Source: Clostridia bacterium
GTDB taxonomy: Bacteria > Bacillota > Clostridia > Clostridiales > Clostridiaceae
DNA length: 5,104 nt
Reading direction: 5' to 3'
NCBI GenBank assembly: GCA_009930125.1
Contig: RZYZ01000160.1
Span: 1 to 5,104 of the forward strand
Under the pieces are notes generated by a model. The model saw nothing but the letters and a program-made list of their open reading frames with translations. It was not told where the DNA came from and searched no databases. Below, piece by piece: positions 1 through 5,104 of the stretch. Made by a program: the position numbers and the translations under genes. The first letter of the stretch is position 1. Every line of letters starts with the position of its first letter.

Positions 1-1187
1 ACCAGTGACAGTGTATCTCTGGCAATCATCAGTTCTTCATTGGTTGGGATCACGATGACCTTCACCTTTGAATCATCAGTGGAAACAATTCTCTCTTTTC
101 CTCTGACTTTGTTCTTTTCTCTGTCCAGCTCAATGCCGAACCACTCCATGTCGGATACGATCTCTTCTCTGGTCTCAATGGCATTTTCACCAAGACCCGC
201 TGTAAAGATCACAGCATCCAGACCATTCATGGCAGCCATGAAGTAGCCAATGTACTTCTTGACTCTGTAATGGAATACATCAAGAGCAAGTTTGGCTCTC
301 TCATTGCCTTCTGCTGCAGCGTCTTCAATGTCTCTGAAGTCTGAAGATACGCCTGAAAGACCAAGAACACCAGATTTCTTGTTCATGATGTTGTTCACTT
401 CATCATAGCTGTATCCCTTCACATCCATGAGGTAAGGAATGATGGCAGGGTCGATGTCTCCACATCTTGTGCCCATGAGAAGTCCTTCAAGCGGAGTGAA
501 TCCCATGGAAGTATCCACGGATACACCACCTCTTACAGCTGATACGGAAGCCCCATTACCCAGATGACATGTGATGAGCTTCAGATCCTTCAGATCCTTA
601 TCAAGCATTTCTGCAGCTCTCTGAGAAACGTACTTATGGCTTGTGCCGTGGAATCCGTACTTTCTGATATGATTTTCCTTGTACAGTTCATAAGGAAGTC
701 CATAAAGGAAAGCTTTTTCAGGCATGGTCTGATGGAATGCTGTATCAAAAACAGCCACCATGGTTGTATCAGGCATCAGTTCCTTGCAGGCATTGATTCC
801 GATGATGTTTGGTGGGTTATGAAGTGGTGCCAGTACAGAGAATTCTTCCAGATCCTTCATGACTTCATCGTCAATGATAACGGATGTGCTGTACTTCTCG
901 CCTCCGTGAACCACTCTGTGACCTACCGCTCCGATTTCGTCAGAAGACTTGATTACACCCTGAACCTCATCCAGCAATGTATCGATCACATGAGCGATGG
1001 CATCCTTATGATTCTTCATAGGAACTGTAAGCACATACTTTTCTCTGCCCTCCACTTTCTGTGTCAGCTTTGAACCTTCAATGCCGATTCTCTCTACGAG
1101 TCCTGTTGATAAGGAGTTTTCATTCTCCATGTCTATAAGCTGGTACTTCAGTGATGAACTACCACAGTTGATTACTAAAATTTTCAT
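1..1187 (-). CDS. ackA: Acetate kinase, C-terminus cut by window edge
   Basis: This cytoplasmic enzyme makes acetate and ATP from acetyl-phosphate and ADP, reversibly, as the last step of the Pta-AckA pathway. I translated the minus strand from ATG at 1187-1185; 395 complete codons remain open to the edge. Family lengths are about 400-408, so only a few residues are missing. The N-terminus MKILVINCGSSSLKY is the family's phosphate-binding start. Residues known to act in Methanosarcina thermophila AckA fall at identical numbers here: N7, R91 (GHRVVHGG), H123, D148, H180 (GFHGTSH), R241 and E384 (TNEE). The ATP-site motif GLGEN lies near 331-335. The start is preceded by an AAAGGATGG ribosome binding site. 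The gene lies 34 bases after the pta stop with no terminator between, so the two are almost certainly co-transcribed. Substrate preference for propionate or butyrate cannot be excluded from sequence, but the pta partner favours acetate. Confidence 0.97.
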   Translation of the reverse strand, partial: MKILVINCGSSSLKYQLIDMENENSLSTGLVERIGIEGSKLTQKVEGREKYVLTVPMKNHKDAIAHVIDTLLDEVQGVIKSSDEIGAVGHRVVHGGEKYSTSVIIDDEVMKDLEEFSVLAPLHNPPNIIGINACKELMPDTTMVAVFDTAFHQTMPEKAFLYGLPYELYKENHIRKYGFHGTSHKYVSQRAAEMLDKDLKDLKLITCHLGNGASVSAVRGGVSVDTSMGFTPLEGLLMGTRCGDIDPAIIPYLMDVKGYSYDEVNNIMNKKSGVLGLSGVSSDFRDIEDAAAEGNERAKLALDVFHYRVKKYIGYFMAAMNGLDAVIFTAGLGENAIETREEIVSDMEWFGIELDREKNKVRGKERIVSTDDSKVKVIVIPTNEELMIARDTLSL

Positions 1188-1221
1188 TAATCCGATTCCA
1201 TCCTTTATTATCTTATTTTAA

Positions 1222-2220
1222 TTATGCGTTCTGAGCCTGTACTGCTGTTATGGCAACAACATTGACAATATCCTCTACGCTGCATCCTCTTGATAGATCA
1301 TTGATCGGTTTTGCGAACCCCTGGCATATGGGTCCGATGGCATCAGCCCCTGCAAGTCTTTCCACAAGCTTATAACCGAGGTTTCCTGCCTGGAGGTCAG
1401 GGAAAACAAGTACATTGGCCTTCCCGGCAACTGGTGAAGAGGCGGCTTTTTTCTTTCCTACTGATTCAACAATGGCAGCATCCAGCTGGAGCTCTCCATC
1501 GATCATGAAATCCGGTCTCATTTCCTGAGCTTTCTTCGTTGCTTCCACAACTTTACTCACCAGCTCGTGCTTTGCACTGCCATAAGATGAGAAGGACAGC
1601 ATCGCAACCTTAGGATCGAATTTCATGAGTCTCTTTGCTGATTCTGCTGTAGCAACCGCAATTGCAGCAAGTTCATCCGCATTGGGATTGGGATTCACGG
1701 CACAATCGGCAAAAAGCATCTGACCGTCTTCTCCGAAACTCTTGTCCTTCAGCAGCATGATGAAGAAGGAAGATACCACACTGATGCCAGGAGCGGTCTT
1801 GATGATCTGAAGACCGGGTCTTAAGAGATCTCCTGTAGTATGCACTGCGCCGGATACCATACCGTGTGCATCGTCATTTTTCACCATCATGGTGGCGAAA
1901 TACATCGGATCCAGCACGATGTTTTCAGCCATGGACTGTGTTACACCTTTTTTCTTTCTCAGTTCATATAAGCCTTCTGCATAGCCCTTTGTTCGTTCTG
2001 ACGTTGCAGGATCTTCAATGGTGATTCCCTGGATATTGGCACCGAACTTCTTTGCGTTGGTCTCAATCTCCTCCCTGTTTCCTACCAGGATAACCTCAGC
2101 AATCTTTTCAGAGTGAATGATTTCAGCAGCCTTCAGGTTTCTTTCCTCGTTTCCTTCTGGGAGCACAATTTTCTTCAGGTCACTTTTAGCAAGTTCCTTC
2201 ATCTTGGACACAAAATCCAT
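1222..2220 (-). CDS. pta: Phosphate acetyltransferase
   Basis: This enzyme transfers acetyl from acetyl-CoA to phosphate, giving acetyl-phosphate and CoA; AckA then uses the acetyl-phosphate. The product is a 332-residue single-domain enzyme of the PTA_PTB family, close to the 333 residues of the Methanosarcina enzyme. It lacks the long N-terminal regulatory part of the E. coli type. Visible family blocks are LPEGNEER (20-27), SGAVHTTGDLLRPGLQ (123-138), FADCAVNPNP (170-179) and the C-terminal LSRGCSVEDIV (309-319). In that last block S310, R311 and D317 match the catalytic Ser309/Arg310/Asp316 of the Methanosarcina enzyme. The start is fixed by AAAGGAG at 2233-2227, six bases before ATG. It is the first gene of a pta-ackA operon, read divergently from tmcAL. 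A phosphate butyryltransferase is less likely given these motifs and the ackA partner. Confidence 0.97.
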   Translation of the reverse strand: MDFVSKMKELAKSDLKKIVLPEGNEERNLKAAEIIHSEKIAEVILVGNREEIETNAKKFGANIQGITIEDPATSERTKGYAEGLYELRKKKGVTQSMAENIVLDPMYFATMMVKNDDAHGMVSGAVHTTGDLLRPGLQIIKTAPGISVVSSFFIMLLKDKSFGEDGQMLFADCAVNPNPNADELAAIAVATAESAKRLMKFDPKVAMLSFSSYGSAKHELVSKVVEATKKAQEMRPDFMIDGELQLDAAIVESVGKKKAASSPVAGKANVLVFPDLQAGNLGYKLVERLAGADAIGPICQGFAKPINDLSRGCSVEDIVNVVAITAVQAQNA

Positions 2221-2246
2221 AATATTCTCCTTTCATCTCAAATAAC

Positions 2247-2275
2247 TTTTTAAACAACATACCCTATAATATAAT
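2247..2275 (+). promoter_or_regulatory. Predicted promoter of tmcAL
   Basis: Two consensus TATAAT boxes overlap on the plus strand, at 2265-2270 and 2270-2275. The second has TTTTTA (2247-2252) 17 bases upstream, a weak -35 match. Transcription would begin near 2282 and leave a leader of about 67 bases. The boxes overlap the pta -10 box on the other strand, so the two polymerases would compete for the same DNA. Confidence 0.4.
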
Positions 2276-2300
2276 ACATCTTTATAACTGTTCTTTTCAA
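2271..2300 (-). promoter_or_regulatory. Predicted sigma-A promoter of pta-ackA
   Basis: Read on the minus strand, TTGAAA (2300-2295) is followed after 18 bases by TATTAT (2276-2271). Both boxes are near consensus, and transcription would begin near 2264, leaving a leader of roughly 44 bases before the pta ATG. No other pair of boxes on this strand of the gap is as good. The start site is inferred, not shown. Confidence 0.6.
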
Positions 2301-2302
2301 GT

Positions 2303-2316
2303 CGAAAGCGCTAAAA
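2303..2316. promoter_or_regulatory. cre-like site (possible CcpA operator)
   Basis: The bases CGAAAGCGCTAAAA match 12 of 14 positions of a typical catabolite-responsive element, TGAAAGCGCTAACA, including the full AAAGCGCT core. The mismatches are the first T and the C at position 13. The site lies directly upstream of the pta -35 box, about 45 bases from the predicted start. In Bacillus subtilis, CcpA activates ackA and pta from cre sites upstream of their promoters, so an activating role is plausible. For the opposite gene, tmcAL, the same site lies downstream of the predicted promoter, where binding could block elongation. Both roles are inferred from position and similarity only. Confidence 0.45.
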
Positions 2317-2348
2317 TGAAATAGAAATACAATTAGGAGTAGGTACAA

Positions 2349-3557
2349 ATGAGAATCGCAGCAATTATCTCTGAATACAACCCTTTCCACAAGGGACACG
2401 AATATCAGATCAGAAGGACCCGGTCAGAAGGAAAAGCCACCCATGTCATCGCGCTCATGTCCGGTAATTTCGTCCAAAGGGGTCTTCCTGCAATCATCGA
2501 CAAATACAGAAGAGCAGAGATGGCTGTACTGGGAGGTGCCGATCTGGTACTGGAGCTCCCCGCCGTCTATGCCCTCTCTTCAGCGGAGTTCTTTGCGGAA
2601 GGGTCCATCAGAATACTGAATGCGCTAAATGGCGTTCATCTCCTTTCTTTCGGTTCTGAAGAAGGAAGCCTTCATAACCTCAATGCCATCGCCGAAATCC
2701 TCGCTTCGGAACCCGATGCCTATAAAGAGCTTTTAAAGGAAGACCTCAGCCACGGTCACTCTTTTCCCAGAGCAAGAAATCAGGCGCTCAAGAAGCTTCT
2801 GCCTCAGCTGGATATGGACTTCATCAAAAACCCCAATAATATTCTGGGTGTGGAGTACATGAAAGCCTTGAAGAGAACCGGCTCAAATATCCAGCCTTTC
2901 ACGGTCCAGCGGATGGGTAAAGGCTATCACGATCTGGAACTGAACGAGGAAGAATACGCTTCTGCTACAGCATTGAGAAATGAAATCAGAAATAATATAA
3001 GCATTGAAGGGTTTGTTCCAGAGAAGATCCATGAATACATAGAAAAACTGAAGGAAGAGGAATACCCCTTTCTATCGGATGAAGACTTCAAGGATCTTTT
3101 GATCTACCGACTCATCACTGAAAACCACTCACTGATTAATATATCCGAAGCCAGTGAAGGACTCGACAACCGGATTCTGGCACACCTTCAGAACCTGAAG
3201 GAAGGTTCTCTGGCATCTTTTGTTGATGAAATCAAAACAAAAAGATATGCCCGCACAAGAATTTCAAGAATTCTTATGCAGTTTCTGCTGGCTTTTGATC
3301 TGGAACCTATTGAAACTCTGCGCAGGCAGACCCCTGAGACCGTAAAGATCCTGGCCCTGAACGAGAAAGGTAAGGAGATTCTGGCAGCCCTTAGAAAAGA
3401 CAGGGAAATCGGACTTGAACATAATTTCGGCAGAAAACCCGATCCGTTCCAGAAAATCGATCAGAAATCCTCGCTGGTCTATGCCATGAGAAATCATGCA
3501 TATGATCCGCAATGGGATTTCAAAGGGTTCAGAGATCCTTTTCAGAACAAACCCTAG
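2349..3557 (+). CDS. tmcAL: tRNA(Met) cytidine acetate ligase (TmcAL, YlbM family)
   Basis: TmcAL activates acetate with ATP as acetyl-adenylate and transfers the acetyl group to N4 of wobble cytidine 34 of elongator tRNA(Met), giving ac4C, which helps prevent misreading of AUA as Met. The 402-residue product opens with a nucleotidyltransferase fold: IISEYNPFHKGH (6-17) carries the HxGH-type ATP motif H14-K-G-H17, followed by the family hallmark MSGNFVQRG (37-45). Further conserved blocks are NNILGVEYMKAL (163-174), SATALR (205-210) and TKRYARTRISRILM (297-310), a basic stretch probably facing tRNA. The Bacillus protein is of similar length, about 415. The start is set by AGGAG at 2335-2339, nine bases before ATG. 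The last 20 or so residues (aromatic and charged) look less conserved. It stands alone, divergent from pta-ackA, and ends at a hairpin terminator. Confidence 0.93.
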   Translation: MRIAAIISEYNPFHKGHEYQIRRTRSEGKATHVIALMSGNFVQRGLPAIIDKYRRAEMAVLGGADLVLELPAVYALSSAEFFAEGSIRILNALNGVHLLSFGSEEGSLHNLNAIAEILASEPDAYKELLKEDLSHGHSFPRARNQALKKLLPQLDMDFIKNPNNILGVEYMKALKRTGSNIQPFTVQRMGKGYHDLELNEEEYASATALRNEIRNNISIEGFVPEKIHEYIEKLKEEEYPFLSDEDFKDLLIYRLITENHSLINISEASEGLDNRILAHLQNLKEGSLASFVDEIKTKRYARTRISRILMQFLLAFDLEPIETLRRQTPETVKILALNEKGKEILAALRKDREIGLEHNFGRKPDPFQKIDQKSSLVYAMRNHAYDPQWDFKGFRDPFQNKP

Positions 3558-3559
3558 AA

Positions 3560-3588
3560 AACCATCGGGGAAGCCCGGCGGTTATTTT
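3560..3588 (+). terminator. Rho-independent terminator after tmcAL
   Basis: Three bases past the tmcAL stop, AACCATCGGG (3560-3569) pairs with CCCGGCGGTT (3574-3583) around a GAAG loop. This gives a ten-position stem with one A-C mismatch and one T-G pair. A short ATTTT tract follows (3584-3588), so termination may be only partial. Confidence 0.7.
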
Positions 3589-3636
3589 ACAGAATCTTAA
3601 AGCTTATATAACTCCTGCTTCATAACTGCATTCTAT

Positions 3637-3657
3637 ATTGAATTCAATGTTTATACT
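3637..3657 (+). promoter_or_regulatory. Possible promoter and operator of the dehydrogenase gene
   Basis: In the 151-base gap before the dehydrogenase gene, TATACT (3652-3657) is the best -10 candidate. I see no convincing -35 box at the right distance. A perfect 12-bp palindrome, ATTGAATTCAAT (3637-3648), sits immediately upstream, where a dimeric regulator could control polymerase access. No sigma-B-type GTTTAA/GGGTAA pair is evident. The preceding terminator and the gap length support an independent promoter, but its exact position is uncertain. Confidence 0.3.
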
Positions 3658-3708
3658 GAATGAGGTTCTCATCGAAAGATGTTGAACTGATCCAAGGAGG
3701 AGTAGAAA

Positions 3709-4587
3709 ATGAAACAGGAACTTAAAGATCATGACATGCCCCGTGACGAGGAAATCAAAGACCAGAACACGGATTCCATAGATGAATCCGAAATGGATCC
3801 TGAACCCATATATGATAATCCGACCCATAAGGGATATGGACGACTCAAGGACAAAGTGGCCATCGTCACCGGTGGCGACAGCGGCATCGGACGAGCTATT
3901 TCGGTTGCTTTCGCCAAAGAAGGTTCCCACGTGGTCATCATCTATTACGATTCCAATGAAGATGCGGAGAAGACAAAGAAAATCATAGAAGACTACGGCT
4001 CCAGATGTTTACTGATGAAAGGCGATCTCGGGAAGAGTGACTTTTCCAGGAAAATCATCGAGAGAACACTGGAAGAGTTCAATCGAATCGACATCATCGT
4101 CAACAATGCGGCCGAGCAGCACCCGAAGGACTCTCTGGAGGAAATCAGCGACGAGCAGCTGGAGCGGACCTTCCGAACCAATATATTCGCCATGTTCTAT
4201 CTGATCCGTGAAGCCCTTCCCCACCTGAAAGAAGGCGCCTCCATCATCAATACGAACTCGAACACTTCCTTTGTCGGAAACCCCAGACTCATCGATTATT
4301 CCGCAACCAAAGGCGCTATTTCCTCCTTCACCCGTTCCCTCTCGCTGAATCTTGCTTCAAGAAGAATCCGCGTGAATCAGGTGGCTCCAGGACCCATCTG
4401 GACACCACTGATTCCTTCCACCTTCAGCGGAGACGATGTCAAGAACTTCGGAAAGAACGTTCCCCTGGCCAGGCCCGGTCAGCCTGTGGAACTTGCTGAA
4501 GCATACGTCTTTCTCGCTTCAGACGGTTCCACCTATATGACTGGCCAGACCCTTCATGTCAATGGCGGAGAGATTGTAAACGGCTGA
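3709..4587 (+). CDS. SDR-family NAD(P)-dependent oxidoreductase (YdaD/YhdF/YghA type)
   Basis: This is a soluble short-chain dehydrogenase/reductase of 292 residues; the substrate is unknown, probably an alcohol or aldehyde/ketone. It has a hydrophilic acidic N-terminal extension (1-44) with ESEMDPEP, then RLKDKVAIVTGGDSGIGRA. TGGDSGIG (54-61) is the glycine-rich cofactor-binding turn. NNAA (132-135) and the catalytic set N158, S184, Y197 and K201 (DYSATKG) are intact, followed by PGPIWTPL (228-235) and the C-terminal TGQTLHVNGGE. The extension and total length (about 285-295) match the stress-associated SDR group of Bacillus YdaD, YhdF and YhxC and E. coli YghA. A strong AAGGAGG (3694-3700) lies eight bases before ATG and fixes the start. 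It is flanked by a terminator on each side, so it is probably monocistronic. A role in general stress or aldehyde detoxification is inferred from relatives only. Confidence 0.9.
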   Translation: MKQELKDHDMPRDEEIKDQNTDSIDESEMDPEPIYDNPTHKGYGRLKDKVAIVTGGDSGIGRAISVAFAKEGSHVVIIYYDSNEDAEKTKKIIEDYGSRCLLMKGDLGKSDFSRKIIERTLEEFNRIDIIVNNAAEQHPKDSLEEISDEQLERTFRTNIFAMFYLIREALPHLKEGASIINTNSNTSFVGNPRLIDYSATKGAISSFTRSLSLNLASRRIRVNQVAPGPIWTPLIPSTFSGDDVKNFGKNVPLARPGQPVELAEAYVFLASDGSTYMTGQTLHVNGGEIVNG

Positions 4588-4603
4588 AATTCCTTGAAAT
4601 CCT

Positions 4604-4631
4604 GGAGCAAAGATCTGCTCCCTTTTCTTTT
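4604..4631 (+). terminator. Rho-independent terminator after the dehydrogenase gene
   Basis: GGAGCA (4604-4609) pairs perfectly with TGCTCC (4616-4621) around a six-base loop. A pyrimidine tract of two four-T runs split by one C follows (4623-4631). It lies 16 bases past the stop codon. The stem is short but the position and T tract are typical. Confidence 0.75.
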
Positions 4632-4653
4632 CCGGAAAAAACATATATAATCA

Positions 4654-4682
4654 GTTACATTTACTTTATTATATGGTATAAT
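4654..4682 (+). promoter_or_regulatory. Extended -10 promoter of the coiled-coil gene
   Basis: A consensus TATAAT (4677-4682) is preceded by TGG (4674-4676), forming an extended -10 element. GTTACA (4654-4659) lies 17 bases upstream as a four-of-six -35 box. The predicted start near 4689 gives a leader of about 43 bases before the ATG at 4732. This is the best-formed promoter in the window. Confidence 0.65.
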
Positions 4683-4697
4683 TAACCATATAATAAA
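4665..4697. repeat. 13-bp perfect inverted repeat around the -10 box
   Basis: TTTATTATATGGT (4665-4677) is repeated as its exact reverse complement ACCATATAATAAA (4685-4697) with a seven-base spacer. The -10 box lies at the inner edge of the left arm and in the spacer, and the predicted transcription start falls in the right arm. Only part of the repeat would be in the transcript, so a protein-binding operator is more likely than an RNA hairpin. A repressor bound here would occlude the promoter. The regulator is not identifiable. Confidence 0.6.
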
Positions 4698-4698
4698 T

Positions 4699-4721
4699 AG
4701 GAGGAAAGGTGATCTATCACC
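4699..4721 (+). promoter_or_regulatory. Unusual ribosome binding region with hairpin
   Basis: AGGAGG (4699-4704) is followed by AGGTGATC (4707-4714), and both match stretches of the 16S rRNA anti-Shine-Dalgarno complement. The second lies in a small hairpin: GGTGA (4708-4712) pairs with TCACC (4717-4721) around TCTA. AGGAGG lies 27 bases before the favoured start at 4732, much further than normal. If the hairpin folds, the effective gap falls to about 13 bases. The hairpin could therefore bring the site into range, or hide the second motif. Confidence 0.45.
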
Positions 4722-4742
4722 ATGATGAAGAATGAATTATAA
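4722..4742 (+). other. Possible six-codon leader ORF overlapping the next start
   Basis: ATG at 4722 opens a reading frame MMKNEL ending at TAA 4740-4742. It is closer to the Shine-Dalgarno region than the main start at 4732, and it overlaps that start in another frame. It could be translated with coupling to the main gene. It could also be chance, or the true N-terminus if one base is wrong: removing one T near 4737-4740 would join MMKNEL directly to NDAYDKLL. Confidence 0.25.
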
Positions 4743-5104
4743 TGATGCTTATGACAAACTACTGGGCTATCAGGAGGATATTCTGGTGCTCAAATCCAAA
4801 CTCAGTGACAACCGAAAACTGCTCGAAGAGAAAAATGCTCAGCTTGACTCCTTTCTGCAGATTATGAAGAAGGAAAAGAGAGATGTGGACCAGCTGGAAG
4901 GTCTTTCCATTTCCTCGATCCTTTCAAAAATCTCCGGATCCTATGATGAAAAATTCAGTAAAGAGTCTGAGGAATATCTGCTGTCAAAACTCCGATACGA
5001 TGAATTGAATACCAGTCTTATGAATCTGAAGAAGGAAATGGAGCGTCAGCAAAGTGAAATCCGCGACCTTGAACAAAACCATGCGAAGCTGAAGGCACAT
5101 ATCC
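4732..5104 (+). CDS. Coiled-coil protein of unknown function, C-terminus cut by window edge
   Basis: I translated 124 codons from ATG at 4732, open to the right edge (MNYNDAYDKLLGYQEDILVL onward). The frame is closed upstream by TGA, and the next in-frame Met is residue 45, so 4732 is the only reasonable start unless the sequence has a frame error. There is no signal peptide or membrane segment. The protein is rich in Lys, Glu, Leu and Gln with heptad-like spacing in two stretches, about 5-50 and 75-124. They are separated by a less helical block, LEGLSISSILSKISGSYDEK (55-74), and followed by EYLLSKLRYDEL (81-92). This arrangement resembles uncharacterised coiled-coil proteins I have seen in Clostridia, but I cannot assign a family or a role. 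It seems to be a cytoplasmic, elongated, oligomerising protein. It has its own promoter and an odd start region. Confidence 0.75.
   Translation, partial: MNYNDAYDKLLGYQEDILVLKSKLSDNRKLLEEKNAQLDSFLQIMKKEKRDVDQLEGLSISSILSKISGSYDEKFSKESEEYLLSKLRYDELNTSLMNLKKEMERQQSEIRDLEQNHAKLKAHI

Noticed and set aside
40..246. Plus-strand open frame rich in Ser, Phe and Leu
   Set aside because: It is antisense to the ackA 3' part; the composition is that of a reversed coding strand and no ribosome binding site precedes it.
582..599. Tandem 9-bp repeat cagatcctt, twice
   Set aside because: It encodes DLKDLK in frame at residues 198-203 of acetate kinase, an ordinary small coding duplication.
564..1073. Plus-strand open frame of 169 codons
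   Set aside because: It lies wholly antisense to ackA, whose product matches its family end to end. The translation shows no recognisable domain, and the frame is a by-product of ackA codon use.
1311..1508. Plus-strand open frame of 65 codons
   Set aside because: It is antisense to the conserved catalytic C-terminus of pta and has no domain or ribosome binding site.
3264..3512. Minus-strand open frame of 82 codons
   Set aside because: It is antisense to the C-terminal part of tmcAL, with no recognisable product.
3604..3611. Palindrome TTATATAA after tmcAL
   Set aside because: It is short and AT-only, expected by chance in an AT-rich gap.
3604..3941. Minus-strand open frames across the dehydrogenase start
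   Set aside because: Both are antisense to the clear SDR N-terminus and glycine-rich motif; the hydrophobic look comes from reversed acidic codons.
3782..4224. Further short open frames on both strands inside the dehydrogenase gene
   Set aside because: All are shadows of a full-length SDR with intact motifs.
4628..4639. Palindrome TTTTCCGGAAAA after the dehydrogenase terminator
   Set aside because: It has no loop for a hairpin and is partly the terminator T tract followed by an A run; no promoter element places it as an operator.

Overview
The window looks like chromosomal DNA of a low-to-moderate GC Bacillota, most likely a member of the Clostridia. The reasons are strong AAGGAGG-type ribosome binding sites, simple sigma-A-like promoters, a short 332-residue phosphotransacetylase paired with acetate kinase, and a TmcAL (YlbM) gene, a family typical of Bacillota. 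The genus cannot be fixed from the sequence alone. I see no mobile element, CRISPR array, tRNA or rRNA.

Layout. Positions 1-2220 (minus strand) hold pta followed by ackA, the two-gene acetate/acetyl-phosphate pathway; ackA runs off the left edge with only its last few residues missing. Positions 2221-2348 are a divergent control region. It holds a pta promoter, an overlapping promoter for the opposite strand, and a sequence resembling a CcpA cre site. Positions 2349-3557 (plus) encode TmcAL, the acetate-using tRNA(Met) cytidine acetate ligase, followed by a hairpin terminator. Positions 3709-4587 (plus) encode a short-chain dehydrogenase of the YdaD/YhdF/YghA type with its own strong ribosome binding site, followed by a second terminator. 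From 4588 there is a compact regulatory region with an extended -10 promoter inside a 13-bp inverted repeat. It leads into an unrecognised coiled-coil protein gene that starts at 4732 and is cut by the right edge.

How the genes work together. Pta and AckA convert acetyl-CoA to acetate with ATP formation. TmcAL uses free acetate plus ATP to acetylate the wobble cytidine of elongator tRNA(Met). The divergent pair therefore places acetate production next to an acetate-consuming tRNA modification enzyme. The dehydrogenase and the coiled-coil gene appear to be separate transcription units with no visible link to acetate.

Most of the window is housekeeping. The least explained part is the start region of the last gene (4665-4742). 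It combines an inverted repeat around the -10 box, a small hairpin between the Shine-Dalgarno sequence and the start, and a six-codon reading frame overlapping the start.
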